From NCBI GenBank assembly GCA_937950325.1, contig CALFDJ010000008.1, positions 62,001 to 126,000 on the forward strand: 64,000 bases of DNA, read 5' to 3'. The DNA comes from an uncultured Collinsella sp. Lineage in GTDB: Bacteria > Actinomycetota > Coriobacteriia > Coriobacteriales > Coriobacteriaceae. Shown piece after piece: positions 16,289 to 23,510 of the stretch (its first letter is position 1; the number at the start of each line of letters is the position of its first letter). The notes beneath the pieces were generated by a model. The model had not been told where the DNA came from and searched no databases. It saw only the letters and a list, made by a program, of their open reading frames with translations. A program made the position numbers and the translations under genes.

Positions 16289-16930
16289 ATGAAAATCGCT
16301 CTGATCAACGAAAACTCTCAGAACTCCAAGAACCCTATGATCGAGGCTGCCCTTAAGAAGGTTGTCGAGCCCATGGGCCACACCGTCTTTAATTATGGCA
16401 TGTATGCCGACGCCGACTCCAAGCCCCTCACCTACGTGCAGAACGGCATCCTTGCCGCCGTGCTGCTGAACTCCGGCGCTGCCGACTACGTCGTAACCGG
16501 CTGTGGCACCGGCGAGGGCGCCATGCTCGCCTGCAACTCCTTCCCCGGCGTGCTGTGCGGCCATGTTGCCGACCCGCTCGATGCCTACACCTTTGCCCAG
16601 GTCAACGACGGTAACGCTGTCGCCATGCCCTTCGCCCTTAAGAACGGCTGGGGCCAGGAGCTCAACCTCGAGTACACCTTTGAGAAGCTCTTTGGCTTTG
16701 GTTCGGGCAACGGCTATCCTGCCGAGCGTGTTGAGCCCGAGCAGCGCAACAAGAAGATCCTCGACGGCGTCCGCGCTGTGACTATGCGTCCGCTCGTCGA
16801 CGTTCTGGGCGAGATCGATCAGGACCTGGTGAAGGGCGCACTTGCCGGCGAACACTTCCAGGAGTACTTCTTTGCCAACGCAACCGACGAGGCCATCATC
16901 GCCAAGGTCAAGGAGATCCTGGGCCTCTAA
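16289..16930 (+). CDS. RpiB/LacA/LacB-family isomerase, candidate KduI substitute
   Basis: A 213-residue protein of the RpiB/LacAB isomerase family: N-terminal MKIALINENSQNS, the phosphate-loop-like GCGTGEGAMLACNSFPGV at 71-88 with Cys72, and a longer C-terminus than ribose-5-phosphate isomerase B (about 150 residues). A 213-residue branch of this family, DhuI, isomerises 4-deoxy-5-keto-hexuronate in organisms without KduI and is encoded beside an SDR. Here the SDR is the neighbour and no KduI gene is seen, so this protein most likely does that step for unsaturated galacturonate. The AGGAAGG site precedes the ATG. A strong terminator follows the gene. Confidence 0.8.
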   Translation: MKIALINENSQNSKNPMIEAALKKVVEPMGHTVFNYGMYADADSKPLTYVQNGILAAVLLNSGAADYVVTGCGTGEGAMLACNSFPGVLCGHVADPLDAYTFAQVNDGNAVAMPFALKNGWGQELNLEYTFEKLFGFGSGNGYPAERVEPEQRNKKILDGVRAVTMRPLVDVLGEIDQDLVKGALAGEHFQEYFFANATDEAIIAKVKEILGL

Positions 16931-16956
16931 TCGCACGACTCATTGCAGCTAACGCA

Positions 16957-16996
16957 AGCGGCGGTCGTCCCATGTACGGGACGACCGCCGCTTTTT
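16957..16996. terminator. Bidirectional terminator after the isomerase gene
   Basis: A perfect 15-base stem, AGCGGCGGTCGTCCC with GGGACGACCGCCGCT, around ATGTAC, followed by TTTTTG. It separates two convergent transcription units and could serve both, although the T tract is better on the plus strand. Confidence 0.85.
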
Positions 16997-17050
16997 GCTA
17001 TCTACCGACTGACGCCGCGGGGATAGGCCTCACATGCACCAAGGGGTTGA

Positions 17051-19000
17051 CTAGAGCTCGCAAGCAACCTTGTAGCCATCGCCGATGGCGTCGCGGATGT
17101 TGCCGCACTTGTTGGCATCACCCAACACGTGGGTGGCAACGCCGGCTGCCGCCAGATCGTCGGCCAGCTTGGTGTTGGGACGATAGCCCATCGCCAGCAC
17201 CAGTGTATCGGCACCGGTGATGGTGTGGACCTCGCCATCCTTCTCGTAGCTGATGGCGTCCTCGGTAATCTCGGTCACCTTGGCCTCGGTCAGCACGTGA
17301 ACGCCCTTGGAGAGCATGCGCGTGATGAGCACCGCGCGACCGGCACCGCCCTCGTTGGCGGCGAGCGTCTTGGTCATCTCGATGACGGTGACATCGCGGT
17401 TGGCCGGCGACAGGTCGTTAACCAGCGGGGCCAGGTAATCTGCCGTCTCGCAGCCAACGGTGCCGCCGCCCACAATGACGATCTTCTTGCCCGGGAAAGC
17501 CTTGCCACCAAGCAGGTCGTCAGCCGTCATAACCTGCTTAAAGCCCTGCATGAAGGCCGGAGCGATGGGCTCGGCGCCATAAGCCAGGACGACCTCATAG
17601 CCGGCATAGTCGCGCTTAATGTCCTCGGCAGTAAGCTCGGTGCCAAATATGCACTTCACGCCCGCCTCGGCCAGACGACGGTACTGATACTTGATCACGC
17701 GGGTGAGCTCCTGCTTTGCTGGCGGAACGGCCGCGATGCGCATCTCGCCGCCCGGCTCATCCTGCTTGTCCACGAGCACCACGTTATGGCCGCGCTTGGC
17801 GGCAATGTAGGCTGCCTCCATGCCCGCAGGACCAGCGCCCACAACCAGTACGTTCTTGGCCTCGGCGGCAGGCTCGTAGCCGGCCTCGTCGCGCTCAACA
17901 TCGGGGTTGACGGTGCAGGAGATGCGCTTGCCAAACATAATGCCGTTCAGGCAGCGCAGGCAGCCGATGCAGGGGCGGATATCGTCGGCGTTGCCGGCAG
18001 CAGCCTTATTGCAGAACTCGGCATCGCACAGATTGGCGCGGCCCATCATGCAGATGTCGGCGGCACCGTCCTCGATCAGCTCCTCGGCAATCCAGGCCTC
18101 GTTGATACGGCCGACGGTGGCGACGGGAATGTTGACGTGCTTTTTGATCTCGCGCGAGCAGGCGGCATGCGAGGCCTGCTGGGTACCGGCGGCGGGAATC
18201 GCAGAACCGCGCTTGATGGTAGTGCCGCCCGACACGTGAATCATGTCGACGCCGGCCTTCTCCAGGCGACGCGAGACGTAAATCATGTCGTTGAGGGTCA
18301 GGCCGCCATCGGTGTACTCGTCGCCCGAGATACGGACGTCGATGATAAAGTCCTTGCCGCAGCGCTCGCGAATCTCGGCGATGACCTCGAGCAAGAAGCG
18401 CATACGGGCGTCGAGCGAGCCACCATACTCGTCGGTACGCTTGTTGTAGAGCGGAGTCAAAAAGCCGCCGAGCATGCCGTGGGCGTGTGCCGCATGGACT
18501 TCGACGCCATCGACACCGGCCTTCTGCATACGCACGGCAGCGTCGCCAAACTGATGCGTGAGCTCGTGAATCTCGTCGACCGTGATGGGGCGCGGTGCCT
18601 CGCGGGCGTAAGACGGGCCCACAAAGGACGGAGCGATCAGGCGCGGCGTGCCCGGGATGTTAAAGGCCATGTAGGCGGGGTGGAAGAGCTGCGGCATGAT
18701 CTTGCAGCCGTACTCGTGGACGGCAGCGGCGAGCTTTTCCCAGCCGGGGATAAACGTGTCGTCGTAGCAGCACATGTCGCCCGGCAGATAGGTATAGGTG
18801 GGCTCGACCGTCACGACCTCGGTGATGATCAGGCCCACGCCGCCCTTGGCGCGGGCACGGTAATGATCAACCAAGTCGTCGGTCACGTAGCCATGATCGG
18901 CCAGGTTGGTGGACACCGGCGGCATAAAGACGCGGTTCTTGACCTCGGTCGTACCGACCTTGATCGGGCTAAAGAGCATCGGATAGGCGGAAGACTCCAT
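17051..19000 (-). CDS. Old-yellow-enzyme-type NAD(P)H:flavin oxidoreductase with Fe-S and FAD domains
   Basis: A 649-residue protein of the 2,4-dienoyl-CoA reductase / trimethylamine dehydrogenase class. Residues 1-360 form the FMN-binding TIM barrel (MLFSPIKVGTTEVKNRVFMP, VHAAHAHGMLGGFLTPLYN). A cysteine cluster CIGCLRC...SC follows, as for a [4Fe-4S] centre. Then come the Rossmann motifs VVGAGPAGMEAA and VGGGTVGCETA for FAD and NAD(P)H. Such enzymes reduce conjugated double bonds or other electrophiles in anaerobes. Its position next to a second Fe-S flavoprotein and upstream pectin genes suggests a role tied to plant-derived substrates (for example methoxylated or phenolic compounds), but this is inference. 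ATG at 19000 with GAAAGGAACC. Confidence 0.88.
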   Translation of the reverse strand: MESSAYPMLFSPIKVGTTEVKNRVFMPPVSTNLADHGYVTDDLVDHYRARAKGGVGLIITEVVTVEPTYTYLPGDMCCYDDTFIPGWEKLAAAVHEYGCKIMPQLFHPAYMAFNIPGTPRLIAPSFVGPSYAREAPRPITVDEIHELTHQFGDAAVRMQKAGVDGVEVHAAHAHGMLGGFLTPLYNKRTDEYGGSLDARMRFLLEVIAEIRERCGKDFIIDVRISGDEYTDGGLTLNDMIYVSRRLEKAGVDMIHVSGGTTIKRGSAIPAAGTQQASHAACSREIKKHVNIPVATVGRINEAWIAEELIEDGAADICMMGRANLCDAEFCNKAAAGNADDIRPCIGCLRCLNGIMFGKRISCTVNPDVERDEAGYEPAAEAKNVLVVGAGPAGMEAAYIAAKRGHNVVLVDKQDEPGGEMRIAAVPPAKQELTRVIKYQYRRLAEAGVKCIFGTELTAEDIKRDYAGYEVVLAYGAEPIAPAFMQGFKQVMTADDLLGGKAFPGKKIVIVGGGTVGCETADYLAPLVNDLSPANRDVTVIEMTKTLAANEGGAGRAVLITRMLSKGVHVLTEAKVTEITEDAISYEKDGEVHTITGADTLVLAMGYRPNTKLADDLAAAGVATHVLGDANKCGNIRDAIGDGYKVACEL

Positions 19001-19117
19001 ACAAGGTTCCTTTCGTTTGAGCCGCTCGGCGGCAGTTGCTGACGTATCTATTGTACCAGCAACTGCACAACACCCGACCGCACGCACTCCCCTGCCTACG
19101 TATCGACCCACAAAAAA

Positions 19118-19183
19118 GTTGCGGTGAGATACGGAGCAATCGAGGCTTTTGACAGCCAAAACAGTCCGTATTTCACCGCAACT
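19118..19183. repeat. TTGCGGTG palindromic repeat, copy 4
   Basis: AGTTGCGGTGAGATACGGA on the left and TCCGTATTTCACCGCAACT on the right form 19-base arms with one mismatch and a 28-base centre. It lies between two co-oriented flavoprotein genes, so it could stall or process the transcript between them. Confidence 0.8.
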
Positions 19184-19198
19184 GATGGATGGGATGTG

Positions 19199-20416
19199 TT
19201 AGAGGCCCAGGTAGCTGGTCATGCCTTCGACGGCGAGCTTAGCACCTGCCACGGCATGAACCACGGTGAGCGGGCCGTTAACCACGTCGCCGGCGGCAAA
19301 GACGCCAGGTACGGTGGTCATGCCGCGCTCATCGACCGAAAGAAGGCCGCGATGGTCGGTCTCCAAGCCACCCGTCGTAAGCACAAGCTTGTCCTTGGGC
19401 ACCTGCGAAGCCGCAATCACAACTGTGTCGGCAGACACATGGTCAAGCTCTTCCTCGTAGCCCACCACATTGTTGTCCTCGTCGAAGATAGCCGTCTCAA
19501 ACACCGGACCGTTATCGTCGATGGCATAGATCGCCTTGCCGCACACAATCTCGGCACCATCGAGCTCGGTCAGCTCTACCTCGTCATCGATGGCAGAGAT
19601 ATGGCGCGATCGGGCATACACGGTGACCTTGCGAGCGCCCGAGCGCAGGGCCGTGCGGGCAACGTCCATGGCCACATTGCCGGCACCGATGACCGCCACG
19701 TTCTGCCCGATCGCCACGCTCGAGGGATCGACCAGGTAATCGATACCAAACAGCACGTTGCCGCGCGACTCGCCGGGAATACCCAACTTGCGAGCTCGCC
19801 AGGTACCGGTACCGACAAAGACCGCATCGTAGCCGTCGCGCAGCAGGTCGTCGATATGCAGCGCGCCACCGATGGTGGTCGAGGGGCGCACGCGCACGCC
19901 AAGCGAGCACATCACGTGACGGTACTTTTGCACGAGCGCACGGGGCAGGCGGAACTCGGGGATACCGTATTCCAGCACACCGCCGATCTCGGGGCGCTGT
20001 TCAAATACCGTGACGGCACAGCCCAGCTGGGCCATCTTAATGGCCACGGTAATACCGGCGGGACCGGAACCGACCACGGCAACCTGTTTGCCACACGACG
20101 GCGCGGGCGTCCACTCCTTACGGTCCAAATATGCTGTCGAGATATAGTTCTCGATGCTCGAGAAATGCACGGGTGTGCCCTTGCGGCCCTGAATGCAAGC
20201 ACCCTCGCACTGGCCCGAATGGTTGCACACCATGGAGCAAACCGCGCTCATGGGATTGTTCTGGAACAGCAGCTCGCCCGCCTCTTCTAGACGACGCTGT
20301 TTGAACAGGTCGATGACCTGCGGAATAGGCGTCTGAACCGGGCAGCCCTTAATCTGACAGAACGCCCTTTTACAACCTAGGCAACGATTCGCCTCTTCGA
20401 CAATGTGGATAGCCAC
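19199..20416 (-). CDS. GltD-like NAD(P)-dependent Fe-S flavoprotein
   Basis: A 405-residue oxidoreductase related to the small subunit of glutamate synthase. The N-terminus has Fe-S ligand groups CLGCKRAFC, GCPVQ and CSMVCNHSGQCEGACIQG. The FAD motif VGSGPAGITVA and NAD(P) motif IGAGNVAMDVAR follow, with GVFAAGDVVNG near the C-terminus. No GltB partner is present, so it is probably an independent electron-transfer subunit serving the neighbouring flavin reductase or another acceptor. The start is a GTG at 20416 with AAGGGGAG four bases before; the upstream TTG at 20443 lacks a site. It is separated from the downstream gene by a palindromic repeat. Confidence 0.85.
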   Translation of the reverse strand: MAIHIVEEANRCLGCKRAFCQIKGCPVQTPIPQVIDLFKQRRLEEAGELLFQNNPMSAVCSMVCNHSGQCEGACIQGRKGTPVHFSSIENYISTAYLDRKEWTPAPSCGKQVAVVGSGPAGITVAIKMAQLGCAVTVFEQRPEIGGVLEYGIPEFRLPRALVQKYRHVMCSLGVRVRPSTTIGGALHIDDLLRDGYDAVFVGTGTWRARKLGIPGESRGNVLFGIDYLVDPSSVAIGQNVAVIGAGNVAMDVARTALRSGARKVTVYARSRHISAIDDEVELTELDGAEIVCGKAIYAIDDNGPVFETAIFDEDNNVVGYEEELDHVSADTVVIAASQVPKDKLVLTTGGLETDHRGLLSVDERGMTTVPGVFAAGDVVNGPLTVVHAVAGAKLAVEGMTSYLGL

Positions 20417-20519
20417 GCAACTCCCCTTTTTAATGCAATCCAATGGGGCGACGATAAAGACCCTTCACCGCCGCCCCCATACAGGTAATCTCAATCTGCC
20501 GACACGGCAAAAGCCAATG

Positions 20520-21434
20520 CTATAACTCACGATGCGAAGCCCCGCAGCGAGCGGACATGTGCTCGAGTGTCGCCAGGCAGTCAGCCGCCGTCGCCGGCAC
20601 GCTGTTCTCGACCACGCAGGGAATCCCAGGGCAGGCGGCAGCCGCCCAGGCAACCACGGGCTCAAAGTCATATCGTCCCGTCTCGCCCACGCCATGACAC
20701 ACCAAGCGCGAACCCGTACCGTCGCACCAACCGGCTTCGTCCTCGTTGTCGACGACCTCAAAATCCTTGGCGTGCAGCACGCGAATCTTACTGCCGCATA
20801 AGTAGAGCATGCGCGCTGTGATTTCCTGCGCTTCGTCAACGACGCTGGGGTGCAGCAGCGACACTGAGTCATAGATCACGCCGAGCGACGGGCTCGAGAC
20901 GCGCTCCAGCACCTCGCGGCAGCGATCCGGCGTGTTGACCGTCTCGTTCCAACCGGGCTCGATCAGTATTTGCCCGCCCACGGCCTCGGCCCGATCGCAG
21001 ACGTGTGCAAGCCCGTCTGCAAACGCATCGAGTGCCTCATCGGTCATGCGGTCGTCAGCAACGCGGTTCTGCGCATTGGGGCGACCGGTCTCGGTACCCA
21101 CCGGGCAGCCGCCGAGCATCTGGGCAAAGTTCAGGCATGCCTCATACTCGGCATAGTTATCCATGAGCTGTTGTCGATCGGGCGTCGCCAGATTCTTGTA
21201 GCAGCCGAGCACGGCGACCGAAACGCCCGCCTCGTCGAGCACCGCACGCAAATGATCGGCAAGCTCGCGGGTCAGGCCGCCTCGATCGATCCCCATCGAT
21301 GCGTAGAGCACCTTGCTCGGCAGCTGAATGCACGAAAAGCCCAGCTCTCCCGCCATGCGAATGCGTTCCTCGACGGTCCCCTGCGCAAGGTCGTGCAAAC
21401 GTACACCCGGAGTAATAGCCCCCACGTTATTCAC
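20520..21434 (-). CDS. Sugar phosphate isomerase/epimerase-like TIM barrel
   Basis: About 304 residues of the AP-endonuclease-2 / xylose-isomerase-like TIM-barrel family. Acidic and histidine metal ligands are spread as expected: IEPGWNE, VIYDSVSLLHPS, VLHAKDFEV and VVENSVP. Such proteins isomerise or epimerise sugars, sugar acids or inositols. The gene overlaps the end of the GH105 gene; I use the GTG at 21434 (8-base overlap, AGGG nearby), with a GTG at 21425 as alternative. The overlap means translational coupling to GH105, so its substrate is probably a sugar released by that enzyme. No specific reaction can be read from sequence alone. Confidence 0.8.
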   Translation of the reverse strand: MNNVGAITPGVRLHDLAQGTVEERIRMAGELGFSCIQLPSKVLYASMGIDRGGLTRELADHLRAVLDEAGVSVAVLGCYKNLATPDRQQLMDNYAEYEACLNFAQMLGGCPVGTETGRPNAQNRVADDRMTDEALDAFADGLAHVCDRAEAVGGQILIEPGWNETVNTPDRCREVLERVSSPSLGVIYDSVSLLHPSVVDEAQEITARMLYLCGSKIRVLHAKDFEVVDNEDEAGWCDGTGSRLVCHGVGETGRYDFEPVVAWAAAACPGIPCVVENSVPATAADCLATLEHMSARCGASHREL

Positions 21435-22665
21435 ATCCCTTATGAGCGTTGATGCCCGGGGTGTATCCGCCAAACGGGTCCTCGATGGAGCACACGCCCG
21501 AGGGGGCGAGCGGATCGCGCTTGCCGGCCAGCTTGTCGTGATGCATGGTCTCGATATAGGCAAGCACCAGCGGCGCCACACCCTTTGCATCATTTTTGAC
21601 CACGGGCTCGCTCATGTAGTAATCAAACGTGCCCTCGCGGTGCGCGGTGTTGCCCAGGCCCGCGACCAGGCAGATGTTGTCGAGCGCCAGCTGGCCATCA
21701 TGCTCGGACAGGCAGGTCTCGCAGATGCCGTCGAAGGCGCGACGGCCGTACTGATAGTAACGCTCGCCCAGCACGCCCAGACGCACGCCCTTCATGATGG
21801 CGTTGGCAAAGATGGCGCTGCCCGACTCCTCTAGGTAGTTAGGGGCGATATTGGGCAGGTTGATGACCTGGTGCCACATGCCGGTCTTCTCGTCCTGATA
21901 CGGCAGCATGGCGTCGATCAGATCGTGGAACATCTTGCGGATCTCGTCCTTCTCGGCTGACATCGAAGGCGGCATGAGCTCCCACGTGTCGATGAGCGCC
22001 ATGGCGAACCAGCCCTCGGCGCGCAGCCAGAAGTTAGCCGAAAGGCCGGTGACCGGGTCGCACCAGAACTGTTTGCGACTCGCGTCGTAAGCGTGATAGT
22101 ACAGACCGTTGAGGGGGTTGCGCATCAGGTCATGCACAACCTGGAACATATGGAAGCTGTCCGAGCAGGCACGACGGTTGTGGAAGCTCAGCTCATACTG
22201 CATGTAGAACGGCTGCGCCATATACATGCCGTCGAGCCAGATCTGGTTGGGGTAGACGGCCTTGTGCCAAAACACGCCCTCTTTGGTGCGCGGCTGGGTT
22301 TCGAGCTGGCGGTAGATGGTATCCATGGCGGCGCGATACTTGGGCTTGCCCACCAGGTCATACAGCTTGTAGAGGGTCTTGCCCGCATTGACGTTATCGA
22401 GGTTGTACTCCTGCGGGTTGTAATGCTTGATGGTACCGTCGTCCTGGACAAAGAAATCGATGTAGTCATCGGCGAACGTCAGGTAGCGCTGCTCACCCGT
22501 AATCTCATACAGCTCGATGAGCGCCTTGATCATGCAGCCGTCGATATAGTTCCAGGTGTTCTCCTTGCCGGCGCGAATCTTTTCGATATTCCAAGCCGGC
22601 GCCTGCGGCGTAGAGGTTTCGATCAACTGCTCGATATAACGGTCCAGGATTTGATTGCAACCCAT
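21427..22665 (-). CDS. GH105 unsaturated galacturonyl hydrolase
   Basis: A 412-residue alpha6/alpha6-barrel protein of the YteR/YesR type. Typical stretches are WNYIDGCMIKALIEL, HKAVYPNQIWLDGMYMAQPF with the conserved aspartate, WLRAEGWFAMALIDT and YLEESGSAIFANAI. These enzymes release the 4,5-unsaturated uronate from the non-reducing end of pectic oligosaccharides by hydration of the double bond, in the cytoplasm. No signal peptide is seen. The product, 4-deoxy-5-keto-uronate, is the input for the RpiB-like isomerase and KduD. The second ATG (22665) has AGAGGGG six bases upstream; the first, at 22683, has none. Two operator sites lie just upstream. Confidence 0.92.
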   Translation of the reverse strand: MGCNQILDRYIEQLIETSTPQAPAWNIEKIRAGKENTWNYIDGCMIKALIELYEITGEQRYLTFADDYIDFFVQDDGTIKHYNPQEYNLDNVNAGKTLYKLYDLVGKPKYRAAMDTIYRQLETQPRTKEGVFWHKAVYPNQIWLDGMYMAQPFYMQYELSFHNRRACSDSFHMFQVVHDLMRNPLNGLYYHAYDASRKQFWCDPVTGLSANFWLRAEGWFAMALIDTWELMPPSMSAEKDEIRKMFHDLIDAMLPYQDEKTGMWHQVINLPNIAPNYLEESGSAIFANAIMKGVRLGVLGERYYQYGRRAFDGICETCLSEHDGQLALDNICLVAGLGNTAHREGTFDYYMSEPVVKNDAKGVAPLVLAYIETMHHDKLAGKRDPLAPSGVCSIEDPFGGYTPGINAHKGCE

Positions 22666-22690
22666 TGCTGTCCCCTCTGACATAAACGAT

Positions 22691-22758
22691 AGGTGAACGT
22701 TACCCCTAGTGTAACGCGAACGGGGAATATAGGGTGAACGTTAACCCTATATTCCCCG
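22691..22758. promoter_or_regulatory. Operator pair before GH105, one inside a long palindrome
   Basis: AGGTGAACGTTACC at 22691-22704 and GGTGAACGTTAACC at 22733-22746 belong to the uronate operator family. The second is the centre of a palindrome from 22721 to 22758, with CGGGGAATATAGGG on the left and CCCTATATTCCCCG on the right. The same sequence could therefore be an operator as DNA and a hairpin as RNA between the SGNH-esterase gene and GH105. Confidence 0.6.
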
Positions 22759-22772
22759 CAAACGGCAGACTT

Positions 22773-23441
22773 TTAGCGGCAAACGGCGGTGAGACCCGCG
22801 GCGATGCGATGCGCCAGGCGCTCATAGCCGGCAGGACTGTAATGCAGACCGTCCGGCATATAGAGCTCGCGGTGCTCTGGCAAAAACGGGCTGATGCCAC
22901 TTTGCGCATACAGGTCAATCACCGGAACGGAGTAGCGGTCGCAGACTTCGAGCATTGCCCGCACGTAGGCGACCTGCGTCAACCCCAGGTGATTGAGCTC
23001 ATCGCTTGCCGGGATATCCTTCTCGTGCTTACCGCTCGTCTTGCACGGCGTCATAAACACGAGCTTTGCCCGAGGCGAGCGTGCCGTGATGGTGCGGATC
23101 AGGTAATCGAGCGCACCGTAGAACTCATGCACATCGGTACTGCCCAACTCGCCAAGCGGCACGTTGCGGCTAAAGTCGTTGACGCCGCCAAAGACAATGT
23201 AGATATCGGCCGCATCGTCGATACCGTCCAGGCGCTCGACAAACGAATCGCTGCGGTCGGCCTTGACGGCGATACGCGAGCCCTTGATGCCAAAGTTTTC
23301 GATGACCGCGCCTCCCAGCAACGCGCCCAGATGCGAGGTCCACGAGATGTCGTTGCCTCCCCCACCGCAGCCGTTGTCGCCCCAGGTCGTTGAGTCGCCA
23401 AAGCAGCAAATAGTCGATTCACTCAAGCTCTTCGTTTCCAT
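22773..23441 (-). CDS. SGNH/GDSL-family esterase
   Basis: A 222-residue SGNH hydrolase. Block I is CCFGDSTTWGDN with the nucleophile Ser at about residue 16, block III is FGGVNDFSRN, and block V is MPDGLHYSPAGYERLA with the catalytic Asp and His. Many such enzymes remove acetyl groups from pectin or rhamnogalacturonan. No signal peptide is present, so it acts on imported oligosaccharides. The ATG at 23441 is preceded by GAGGAGAAG. It follows the PME-esterase fusion by 70 bases and probably belongs to the same transcript; the operator-hairpin before GH105 lies directly downstream of it. Confidence 0.87.
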   Translation of the reverse strand: METKSLSESTICCFGDSTTWGDNGCGGGGNDISWTSHLGALLGGAVIENFGIKGSRIAVKADRSDSFVERLDGIDDAADIYIVFGGVNDFSRNVPLGELGSTDVHEFYGALDYLIRTITARSPRAKLVFMTPCKTSGKHEKDIPASDELNHLGLTQVAYVRAMLEVCDRYSVPVIDLYAQSGISPFLPEHRELYMPDGLHYSPAGYERLAHRIAAGLTAVCR

Positions 23442-23510
23442 AATCTTCTCCTCATCCGCCCATTGGCGGCCATACAGGTACGTATCGTTTATTTGCAGCA
23501 TGCCGAGGGG

